NCBI GenBank assembly: GCA_902493085.1
Contig: CABUOH010000006.1
Location: 1-20,177, forward strand
Source: an uncultured Sutterella sp.
GTDB lineage: Bacteria > Pseudomonadota > Gammaproteobacteria > Burkholderiales > Burkholderiaceae_F
Length of the DNA: 20,177 nucleotides
Direction: 5' to 3'
Shown: piece by piece, positions 7,316 to 13,536 of the stretch
Position numbering within the stretch: position 1 is the stretch's first letter
Layout: every line of letters starts with the position of its first letter
Made by a program: the position numbers and the translations under genes
The notes under the pieces: generated by a model
The model's input: only the letters and a program-made list of their open reading frames with translations
The model's database searches: none
Told to the model about the DNA's origin: nothing

Positions 7316-8389
7316 ATGAAAGTTTATGGGGAACCTACAAGAAGCATTCGCTCCCTTGACGGCGGCACTGCCGTCGAGATCGTCGATCAGACGCTTCTGC
7401 CTTATCGCTTTGAAAAACGGGTGCTGAGCGACTGGCGGGACTGCGTGGAAGCCATCCGCACCATGCCGCTCATCGGCATCACGGGTGCTTGGGCTGTAGT
7501 GCTCGCCGTCAAGGAAAATCCCGAAAACGACGCATTGCTCAAGGCGGCGGAAATCATCGCCAACGCGCGTCCGACGGCGGTGAACCTCTCATGGGCCGTG
7601 CGCCGAATGATGAGCACTCTTTTGCCGCGCGATGCAGCTCTTCGCTTTGAGGCCGCAGTCAAGATGGCCGAGGCGATGACGCAGGAGGATGTAATGACCT
7701 GCCGCGCTATTGGAGAGGCAGGCATGACTCTCATCTCCGACCTCTACACCAAGTTGCGCCGTCCCGTGAACGTGCTGACGCATTGCAATGCCGGTTGGCT
7801 AGCGACCGTCGACTACGGCACCGCTCTCTCGCCGATATACATGGCGTTTGAACAGGGGACGCCGTTGCATGTCTGGGTCGATGAAACCCGACCGCGCAAT
7901 CAAGGTCTGCTGACGGCTTGGGAGCTTGGACAGCACGGCGTTCCCTACACGCTGGTCGCCGACAATGCAGGCGGTCAACTCATGCAGCAAGGCGATGTGG
8001 ATCTCGTGATCGTGGGGGCCGACCGCATCACGCGTCGCGGCGACGTGGCCAATAAAATAGGAACCTATCTCAAGGCACTTGCCGCTGTTGACAATGAAGT
8101 GCCTTTCTACGTAGCGGCGCCGTCTTCGACCATCGATTGGACGATCAACGATGGCAAGCGAGAAATAACGATCGAGAATCGTGCCGCGAGCGAACTTCTC
8201 GTAGTCAACGGCATCGGCAGTGACGGCAGTGCGCGTTCCGTGCAGATTGCATCACCCGACGTGGCCGTTGCAAATCCGGCGTTTGACGTTACGCACAACC
8301 GGTTTGTGACGGGCATTATTACGGAGCGCGGCATTGTGAAGCCGACGGACCTTGCAACGGCATTTTCCGATTTGTTGCCCAGGACTTGA
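7316..8389 (+). CDS. mtnA: S-methyl-5-thioribose-1-phosphate isomerase
   Basis: This cytoplasmic aldose-ketose isomerase converts 5-methylthioribose-1-phosphate to 5-methylthioribulose-1-phosphate; homologues also use 5-deoxyribose-1-phosphate. The 357-aa protein has the family landmarks: an N-terminal extension with VEIVDQTLLPY, the catalytic Cys157 in LTHCNAG, VDETRPRNQG, and the catalytic Asp236 in VGADRITRRGDVANKIGT. It is an MtnA rather than an eIF2B subunit because these active-site motifs are intact. In-frame codons extend upstream to 7241, but the ATG at 7316 has AAGGGGA just upstream and starts a normal N-terminus. The next gene, a class II aldolase, begins 4 nt after its stop. That pairing fits the DHAP shunt rather than full methionine salvage. 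The kinase or phosphorylase that makes its substrate is not in the window. Confidence 0.94.
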   Translation: MKVYGEPTRSIRSLDGGTAVEIVDQTLLPYRFEKRVLSDWRDCVEAIRTMPLIGITGAWAVVLAVKENPENDALLKAAEIIANARPTAVNLSWAVRRMMSTLLPRDAALRFEAAVKMAEAMTQEDVMTCRAIGEAGMTLISDLYTKLRRPVNVLTHCNAGWLATVDYGTALSPIYMAFEQGTPLHVWVDETRPRNQGLLTAWELGQHGVPYTLVADNAGGQLMQQGDVDLVIVGADRITRRGDVANKIGTYLKALAAVDNEVPFYVAAPSSTIDWTINDGKREITIENRAASELLVVNGIGSDGSARSVQIASPDVAVANPAFDVTHNRFVTGIITERGIVKPTDLATAFSDLLPRT

Positions 8390-8393
8390 AACT

Positions 8394-9086
8394 ATGATGT
8401 TGGATACGGGGGCGCTTCGCGCCGAACTTATTGAAACCGCCCGCGAGATGAATCTGCGCGGAATCAATGTGAACAAGTCGGGGAATGTCTCCGTTCGTGC
8501 CGATAAAGAGAACCGCGTCAAGGGTTTCTTGATTACGCCGACAGGGATGCCTTACGAGACGTTGACGCCTGATGATCTGGTCTGGGTTCCTCTTGTGAAT
8601 CCGCCGTCGTTGCGTGAAGCATGTGGCGTGCGGCGTGCATCTTCCGAGTGGGAAATGCATGCTCGCGTCTACTTGCGGCGCGGCGACGTCAAGGCGGTGG
8701 TGCACACGCACTCGTGTCACGCTACGGCCCTTGCTTGCCAGGACATGCCGATTCCGCCCTTCCACTACATGGTGGCTGCGGCAGGAGGCCATTCGGTCGA
8801 TGTGGCTCCCTATGCGACTTTTGGCACGCCGGAGTTGGCCCGCGTTGCGGCGGAAGCGCTTTCTGTCAAGAATGCCTGCCTGCTGTCGCATCATGGTGTG
8901 CTGGCGGCCGGCAAGTCGCTTCATGATGCGCTTGCACTTGCGGCAGAGATTGAGAACCTTGCTCATCAATACATTCTTGTTTGTCAGCTTGGCAAGCCGA
9001 AGCTCATTGCCTATGAAGAAATGAACGAGATTCTGAGACGGTTCAGTGCCTATGGGCAGCAGTCCGTTCAGGGAGAAGAGGAGTGA
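8394..9086 (+). CDS. Class II (zinc) aldolase, likely 5-(methylthio)ribulose-1-phosphate / 5-deoxyribulose-1-phosphate aldolase
   Basis: A 230-aa member of the AraD/FucA family. The expected residues are present: a Gly-rich phosphate-binding segment (NKSGNVSVR, about 27-35, and TPTGMPY), the catalytic acid Glu85 in SSEWEMH, zinc ligands His104 and His106 in HTHS, and the third ligand His167 in SHHGVL. The enzyme should split a ketose-1-phosphate into dihydroxyacetone phosphate plus an aldehyde. Because it follows mtnA by 4 nt, the likely substrates are 5-methylthioribulose-1-phosphate or 5-deoxyribulose-1-phosphate, as for Ald2 of the DHAP shunt. MtnB dehydratases share this fold but belong to a longer salvage pathway whose other genes are absent here. 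The ATG at 8394 has AGGA at a 9-nt spacing; the ATG at 8397 is the alternative. Confidence 0.85.
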   Translation: MMLDTGALRAELIETAREMNLRGINVNKSGNVSVRADKENRVKGFLITPTGMPYETLTPDDLVWVPLVNPPSLREACGVRRASSEWEMHARVYLRRGDVKAVVHTHSCHATALACQDMPIPPFHYMVAAAGGHSVDVAPYATFGTPELARVAAEALSVKNACLLSHHGVLAAGKSLHDALALAAEIENLAHQYILVCQLGKPKLIAYEEMNEILRRFSAYGQQSVQGEEE

Positions 9087-9088
9087 CG

Positions 9089-9346
9089 ATGAAGGCGCCT
9101 GAAAAGTGGTTCAGAGTCGACGGCTCGGTTGTTTCCTGCACGGAGAGCGTCAAGGTCCTTAATGAAAACTGGCAAGAGGCTCACGACATGCTTCTGGAAA
9201 TGTTCGAAGATGCCGTGTTGCTTGGTTGCGGAAAGGAAGCCTTCAGAGCGGAGTTCCGCCGTCTGATCGATGGCCTCGACTGTGATTACAGGGAACTCCT
9301 TCAGCCCGTTGAGGCCAAGGGGGTTGCTAAGGAGGTGGGCAAATGA
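9089..9346 (+). CDS. Conserved-looking 85-aa protein of unknown function
   Basis: A short, mostly helical, acidic protein that I cannot assign to a named family. It opens with KWFRVDGSVVSCTESVKVLNEN and continues with a helix rich in Glu, Leu and Met (about 26-45). I have a weak recollection of similar short proteins (CxE..KVLNEN pattern) in Burkholderiales, but cannot verify it. There is no signal peptide or membrane segment. The ATG at 9089 has AGAGGAG at 5 nt; a GTG at 9083 overlaps the aldolase stop and is less likely. Its stop overlaps the next start (ATGA at 9343-9346), so it is a real, translated operon member. Confidence 0.78.
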   Translation: MKAPEKWFRVDGSVVSCTESVKVLNENWQEAHDMLLEMFEDAVLLGCGKEAFRAEFRRLIDGLDCDYRELLQPVEAKGVAKEVGK

Positions 9347-9849
9347 GTTTTCGTGCGTGGGGGTGCTTACTTGCATCCGCAGCCTGTCTGCTTTTGACGG
9401 CTTGCGCTCATCCGCAGCTCATGGATCCCGGCATGACTGAGGCTCAGGTTGAAGCAGAGCTCGGCGAACCTCATGCGGCCGTTGAAACAAGTGACGGCAC
9501 TCAGCGCTGGGTCTATTCCATGCAGCCTTTTGGTCAAGAGGTGTGGTGGCTGGAATTTGATGCCGACGGCAGGCTCGTGAAGCGTGAGGAGGTGCTCGAC
9601 AGGGCGCATATGGCGCTCATCAAGCCTGGTGTGAGTACGGAGCAGGATGTTTGGGAACTGTTTGGCAAGTGCGCTCAAAAGTATACTTTTTCGCTCGTTG
9701 ACCAGACGGCTTGGATGTATCGCTTTCGCGACGACGGGCTTTTTGACATGGCCTGCTGGGTGCAGTTCGATCTTCACGGAATTGTGACCGAGGTGGGCTT
9801 TACGACCGATCCGTGGAAGGATAGGGACGGTCACTTTTGGGGCTTCTGA
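9343..9849 (+). CDS. Lipoprotein with two BamE/SmpA-like repeats
   Basis: A 168-aa protein. Residues 1-20 form a lipoprotein signal, with lipobox LTAC and Cys21 as the expected lipidated residue. The mature part has two repeats of the SmpA/OmlA (BamE) type: GMTEAQVEAELGEPHAAVETSDGTQRW... (about 30-60), then KPGVSTEQDVWELFGKCAQKYTF...WMYRF (about 93-125). Each has the helix followed by a strand pattern of that fold. BamE itself has one such domain and a different N-terminus, so this is a paralogue rather than bamE. It starts with ATGA overlapping the previous stop and has GGAGG at 7 nt. Likely location is the periplasmic face of the outer membrane; no partner is identified. Confidence 0.8.
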   Translation: MSFRAWGCLLASAACLLLTACAHPQLMDPGMTEAQVEAELGEPHAAVETSDGTQRWVYSMQPFGQEVWWLEFDADGRLVKREEVLDRAHMALIKPGVSTEQDVWELFGKCAQKYTFSLVDQTAWMYRFRDDGLFDMACWVQFDLHGIVTEVGFTTDPWKDRDGHFWGF

Positions 9850-9883
9850 GCACGTTGTTGACGTCAGATCGAAGGAGAACCAC

Positions 9884-10957
9884 ATGCAGGATCCGCAGCT
9901 TGGAGAGAGAATTCAACGTGTTCAGAATGCGGCGTCAGGGCGTTGGTTGGAAATTCTGATCAGCGCCGGCATTCCGGAGACAATGCTTCTGCGTTTGAAT
10001 CGGCCGTGTCCGCTTTGCGGCGGCAGGGATCGTTTTTCCTTCTATAAGGATAAGCCGGACGGCCATTGGTTCTGCCGAGGCTGTGGTTACGGCGACGGAC
10101 TTGATCTCTTGCGCAAGTGGAGAGGCGAGCGTTTCATGGATGTGCTCGTTTATCTAGAGAGGGTTTTGGGACTGCCGGATTTTCAGCGCAGGGAAATGCA
10201 GTCATTGCGGATTGTGCGGGCGATGCCGAAAGGGGAAGGAGATGACGGCAAGCGAAGACAGGCCAAGCTCGAAGCGCTCTGGCAGGAGGCGCAGACGCTT
10301 TCAACGGTTCCCGCGACCGACCCCGTCAGGCTGTATCTTGCCTCTCGCGGACTTTATGGCAGATCGATCGGAGAGCTTCGCAGTCATCCGTTGTTGGATT
10401 ACTGGGAAGAGCTCGATGACGGTGAAAAGTCGCACGAACGCTGGCCGGCGATGCTGGCGCTTGTTACTGACGACGATGGGCGAATAGTCACGCTGCACAG
10501 AACCTACCTTACGCCCGATGGAGCGAAGGCGCCTGTCGAATGCCCAAAGAAGCTTTATGCGGGCAACACCCGCGGAGGGCTCATCAGATTAGGGGAGCCG
10601 GGAGACACTCTCGGCATCGCCGAGGGCATTGAAACAGCGCTTTCAGCAAAAACGATTTTTAAAATGCCCGTCTGGAGCGCCGTGAGCGTGGGAGGCTTTC
10701 AGAATTTCACGAAAGTACCCGATGGCGTGAGGAAGGTTGTTGTTTTCGGCGACAACGACACGAGCTTCACTGGTCAGGCGGGAGCGTATGCGTTGGCCGC
10801 CAGGCTGCGCAGGGAGAATCCCGCACTAGAGATTGAGGTTGAGATTCCCCAAACCGCTGGATGTGACTGGAGTGACGTATGGATGCGTCGCATATCCGGC
10901 GGTCGCCGTCCCGCGAAGAGGGTGGGAACGAAGAAGGTCTCCGACGCTTCGGAGTGA
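9884..10957 (+). CDS. Zinc-ribbon / TOPRIM primase-like protein
   Basis: A 357-aa protein with the architecture of phage and plasmid primases. Residues 42-67 form a zinc ribbon (CPLC ... CRGC; Cys42, 45, 64, 67) with the GGRDRFSF motif of P4-alpha-type primases. The C-terminal half is a Toprim_3-like domain: GIAEGIETALSA with Glu247, then VVVFGDNDTS with Asp290 and Asp292. These are the acidic residues of a TOPRIM metal site. No helicase domain or helicase neighbour is present. It is unlike the housekeeping DnaG (about 600 aa). The ATG at 9884 has AAGGAG at about 6 nt. It lies 34 nt after the lipoprotein gene and closes the cluster. It may be a relic of a mobile element or a domesticated nucleic-acid enzyme; no integrase or att site is visible. 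Confidence 0.83.
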   Translation: MQDPQLGERIQRVQNAASGRWLEILISAGIPETMLLRLNRPCPLCGGRDRFSFYKDKPDGHWFCRGCGYGDGLDLLRKWRGERFMDVLVYLERVLGLPDFQRREMQSLRIVRAMPKGEGDDGKRRQAKLEALWQEAQTLSTVPATDPVRLYLASRGLYGRSIGELRSHPLLDYWEELDDGEKSHERWPAMLALVTDDDGRIVTLHRTYLTPDGAKAPVECPKKLYAGNTRGGLIRLGEPGDTLGIAEGIETALSAKTIFKMPVWSAVSVGGFQNFTKVPDGVRKVVVFGDNDTSFTGQAGAYALAARLRRENPALEIEVEIPQTAGCDWSDVWMRRISGGRRPAKRVGTKKVSDASE

Positions 10958-10961
10958 TCCA

Positions 10962-11002
10962 AAGCAAAAAGGGCCTGCGTGAGTAAGCGGCCCTTTTTGC
11001 TT
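10962..11002. terminator. Bidirectional terminator between the primase-like gene and aspS
   Basis: A perfect 14-bp inverted repeat AAGCAAAAAGGGCC / GGCCCTTTTTGCTT with a 13-nt loop. The T-rich right arm and A-rich left arm allow termination in both directions. It sits 4 nt after the primase-like stop and 25 nt after the convergent aspS stop. Confidence 0.9.
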
Positions 11003-11027
11003 ATAGGTGAATGCTTAGATCAGCGGA

Positions 11028-12839
11028 TTACTGACCGGCAATTTCAAGTTCCTTCTTCGGCTCGTTACGCAGGCGGATATGGAGCTCGCGCAACTGCTTT
11101 TCGTCAACCGGAGCCGGAGCGTGCGTAAGCAGGCACTGAGCGCGCTGAGTCTTCGGGAAGGCGATGACGTCTCTGATGGAGTCTGCTTCGCACATCATCG
11201 TGACGATGCGATCGAGACCGAAGGCGAGGCCGCCGTGCGGAGGCGCCCCGAACTGGAGGGCATCAAGCAGGAAGCCGAATTTCTGACGAGCTTCTTCCGG
11301 TCCGATCTTGAGGGCTTCGAAGACCTTTTCCTGAACTTCTTCGCGATGAATGCGGATGGAGCCGCCGCCGATTTCCCAGCCGTTGAGAACCATGTCGTAG
11401 GCTTTGGCATAAGCGTGTTCCGGGTCGGAGACGAGGAGGTCTTCGTGGCCGTCGAGCGGGCTTGTGAAGGGGTGGTGGCAGGCCACCCAGCGTTGGTCTT
11501 CTTCCGAGTATTCGAACATCGGGAAGTTGATGACCCAGAGCGGCTGCCAGCCCGGCGTGAACAGGCCGTGGGCCTTGCCGAATTCGGAATGACCGATCTT
11601 CAGTCGGAGTGCACCAAGACTGTCCCAGACGATCTTGGCCTTGTCGGCCCCGAAGAAGACAACGTCGCCGTCCTGAGCGCCTGTGCGTTCGAAGATCGTA
11701 TTGAGCTCTTCATCGGAAAGATTTTTGACGATCGGGCTCTGGAGACCTTCGCGCCCCTTGGAGAGATCGTTGATCTTGATGTAGGCGAGCCCCTTGGCAC
11801 CGTAAATCTTGACGAATTCAGTATAGGCGTCGATTTCAGAGCGGGGCATGGAGGCGGCGGCCGGCACGCGCAGGGCGACAACCTTGCCGTTGTGCAGAGA
11901 CTTGACGCCGGAGAATACCTTGAACGTGGAGTTTTCAACAACGTCGGTTACTTCGACAAGTTTCAGATGAACGCGAAGGTCGGGCTTGTCGGAGCCGTAC
12001 TGAGCCATGGCGTCGTCCCAATTCATGACAGGGAACGGGTTCTTGAGGTCGACGTCGAGGACTTCCTTGAAGACGGTGCGGATGAGTTCTTCCATCAGGG
12101 CGCGGATTTCGTCCATGTTGAGGAAGGACGTTTCAATATCGACCTGCGTGAACTCAGGCTGACGGTCGGCTCGAAGGTCTTCGTCGCGGAAGCACTTGAC
12201 GATCTGATAGTAGCGGTCAAATCCGGCGACCATCAGTAGCTGCTTGAAGAGCTGCGGAGACTGAGGCAGGGCGAAGAAACAACCGTCCTGAACGCGGGAC
12301 GGAACGAGGTAGTCGCGGGCGCCCTCAGGCGTGGAGCGCGTCAACATCGGGGTTTCGATGTCGATGAAGCCGTTTTTGTCGAGGAATTTGCGGAAGGCCA
12401 TGGCTGCGCGGTAGCGCATGCGGAGGTTCTTCTGCATGACGCCGCGGCGCAGATCAAGCACGCGGTACGTCAGGCGCGTCGTCTCGGAGAGATTTTCGTC
12501 ATCGAGGTGGAACGGAGGCGTGACCGACGGATTGAGGATTTCAAGTTCATGGCAGAGAACTTCGATGCCGCCGGAAATGAGCGTTTCGTTCTTCGTGCCT
12601 TCCGGACGGGCGCGCACGACGCCGACGACCTTGAGACAAAATTCGTTGCGGCATTTGTCGGCCGTAGCGAAGACTTCGGGACGGTCCGGGTCGCAAACGA
12701 CCTGAACAATGCCTTCGCGGTCGCGAAGGTCAATGAAGATCACGCCGCCGTGGTCGCGACGACGATGAGCCCAGCCGAAAAGAGTCACGGTCTGACCGAT
12801 GAAGGATTCATCAACCAGGCCAGAGTATACGGTTCGCAT
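11028..12839 (-). CDS. aspS: Aspartyl-tRNA synthetase, probably non-discriminating (Asp/Asn)
   Basis: A 603-aa bacterial-type class IIb synthetase that charges tRNA(Asp), and possibly tRNA(Asn), with aspartate. In order: N-terminal OB-fold anticodon domain (about 1-105), motif 1 near TRSTPEGARDYLVPSR, motif 2 in FRDEDLRADRQPEFTQVDIE, an inserted GAD domain (about 300-420), and motif 3 in GGLAFGLDRIVTMM. His30 (RRDHGG) and Gly81 (PEGT) match the residues reported to relax anticodon choice in the Pseudomonas non-discriminating enzyme; E. coli has Leu at position 30. If so, Asn-tRNA is made through GatCAB. An in-frame stretch reaches 12890, but the ATG at 12839 (MRTVYSG) matches the family start and has GGAG at 7-8 nt. 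Confidence 0.96.
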   Translation of the reverse strand: MRTVYSGLVDESFIGQTVTLFGWAHRRRDHGGVIFIDLRDREGIVQVVCDPDRPEVFATADKCRNEFCLKVVGVVRARPEGTKNETLISGGIEVLCHELEILNPSVTPPFHLDDENLSETTRLTYRVLDLRRGVMQKNLRMRYRAAMAFRKFLDKNGFIDIETPMLTRSTPEGARDYLVPSRVQDGCFFALPQSPQLFKQLLMVAGFDRYYQIVKCFRDEDLRADRQPEFTQVDIETSFLNMDEIRALMEELIRTVFKEVLDVDLKNPFPVMNWDDAMAQYGSDKPDLRVHLKLVEVTDVVENSTFKVFSGVKSLHNGKVVALRVPAAASMPRSEIDAYTEFVKIYGAKGLAYIKINDLSKGREGLQSPIVKNLSDEELNTIFERTGAQDGDVVFFGADKAKIVWDSLGALRLKIGHSEFGKAHGLFTPGWQPLWVINFPMFEYSEEDQRWVACHHPFTSPLDGHEDLLVSDPEHAYAKAYDMVLNGWEIGGGSIRIHREEVQEKVFEALKIGPEEARQKFGFLLDALQFGAPPHGGLAFGLDRIVTMMCEADSIRDVIAFPKTQRAQCLLTHAPAPVDEKQLRELHIRLRNEPKKELEIAGQ

Positions 12840-12936
12840 ATAAGCTCCGAGAAAAAGACCAACGAGCGATACGAAAGCTGTTGGCCACACGATTACAACG
12901 ACAATGCTATGGCTTTGCAGAGCCGCAATGGTGCAA

Positions 12937-12994
12937 GCAGCGGCGCGGCATCGCGCCGCTGCGGAATTGGTCGGTGCCGTCTTTCAAAAGACGG
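12937..12994 (-). other. Tandem hairpins in the aspS leader
   Basis: Two adjacent stems lie in the 331-bp gap between fmdB and aspS. One is a perfect 8-bp repeat CCGTCTTT/AAAGACGG (12977-12994). The other is a GC-rich 11-bp stem with a GCAT tetraloop (12937-12947 with 12952-12962). Neither is followed by a T-run, so they are not typical terminators. They end about 100 nt before the aspS ATG and may fold in its leader or mark an intergenic repeat. No ORF with a ribosome-binding site was found between 12840 and 13170. Confidence 0.5.
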
Positions 12995-13084
12995 AGACGC
13001 ACGATGATTAAGTTTACTGCCAACGATAGTTGAAAAACGGGAAAACTCGGCAGTTTGGGGTATTTTATTTAGATCTGCTTATGC

Positions 13085-13137
13085 GAAAACGCGCAAAGGC
13101 CGTTGTCTCGGACTGACAGTCCTGGACGTCCGGCCTT
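13085..13137 (-). terminator. Probable terminator after fmdB
   Basis: Arms AAGGCCG/CGGCCTT (13131-13137 and 13096-13102) enclose an inner stem GGACTGTCAGTCC. On the minus strand the structure is followed by TTTGCGCGTTTT. It begins 34 nt after the fmdB stop. If it works, aspS needs its own promoter in 12995-13085, where an AT-rich TAAATAAAAT stretch is a candidate -10 region. Confidence 0.55.
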
Positions 13138-13170
13138 GTGTCGTTCGAGCAGACGGGTTCAACGCGCTGC

Positions 13171-13401
13171 TTACTTCGAGCTGTCGGGCTTGCGGTGGGA
13201 GGCCGGGAGGGCTTTGTGTCCGCCGTTGAAGTCCGTAGCGGCCCAGCCCGTGCCCTTGAGTTCAAAGCCGGGAGCTGAGAGTTCCTTCACCAATGCATCC
13301 TTGCCGCACTGAGGGCACTTCGTCAGAGGCTTGTCACTCATCTTCTGAAGAAAATCCTTTTCAAAGCCGCAGTTCGTGCATCGATAAGCGTAGATAGGCA
13401 T
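13171..13401 (-). CDS. FmdB-family zinc-ribbon protein
   Basis: A 76-aa protein beginning MPIYAYRCTNCGFEKDFLQ with a second pair in KCPQCGKDAL. This CxxC...CxxC zinc ribbon and the MPxYxYxC start define the FmdB/CxxC_CXXC_SSSS family (putative regulatory proteins of unclear function). The C-terminal tail is low in structure and ends PDSSK. The length is normal for the family. From memory, in many Burkholderiales fmdB sits just upstream of a DUF502 membrane-protein gene and aspS; here the order is kept but the DUF502 gene is missing. The ATG at 13401 is the only start that keeps the family N-terminus. No Shine-Dalgarno sequence is visible before it. Confidence 0.85.
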   Translation of the reverse strand: MPIYAYRCTNCGFEKDFLQKMSDKPLTKCPQCGKDALVKELSAPGFELKGTGWAATDFNGGHKALPASHRKPDSSK

Positions 13402-13438
13402 GGTATGAAAGTTAGGAAAGTAAACGTGGAGGAGACAG

Positions 13439-13444
13439 ATTATA
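13439..13444 (-). promoter_or_regulatory. -10 element (TATAAT) upstream of fmdB
   Basis: A perfect TATAAT on the minus strand, about 38 nt before the fmdB ATG. No recognisable -35 hexamer occurs 16-18 nt upstream, so an activator or an extended context may be needed. The resulting leader would contain CTCCTCC and no ribosome-binding site. Confidence 0.4.
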
Positions 13445-13480
13445 AGGAAGGAATGGCTAGCAGAGCTTGAAATCGCCGGA

Positions 13481-13512
13481 AAAAGGCCGCCGCGTGAGAA
13501 CGCGGCGGCCTT
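13481..13512 (-). terminator. Rho-independent terminator of the EF-G-like gene
   Basis: A perfect 12-bp GC-rich stem AAGGCCGCCGCG/CGCGGCGGCCTT with a 6-nt loop, followed on the minus strand by TTTTTCC once the stem's own Ts are counted. It starts 25 nt after the EF-G-like stop. Confidence 0.9.
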
Positions 13513-13536
13513 GTGGGCGGTTGGGTTCAGCGGCGC

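Noticed and set aside
9367..9885. A minus-strand frame of 172 codons opposite the lipoprotein gene
   Set aside because: The plus-strand gene has a lipobox, a ribosome-binding site and an ATGA overlap with its neighbour. The reverse frame has no support.
9884..11002. A prophage or integrative element around the primase-like gene
   Set aside because: There is no integrase, capsid, helicase, direct repeat or tRNA attachment site, and both flanks are ordinary chromosomal genes.
11079..12239. A 386-codon open frame on the plus strand opposite aspS
   Set aside because: aspS has intact class II motifs through this whole stretch. The antisense frame has no recognisable domain and arises from GC-biased codon use.
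12937..12962. A Rho-independent terminator in front of aspS
   Set aside because: The stem is strong, but neither strand has a T-run after it. It is listed only as a leader hairpin.
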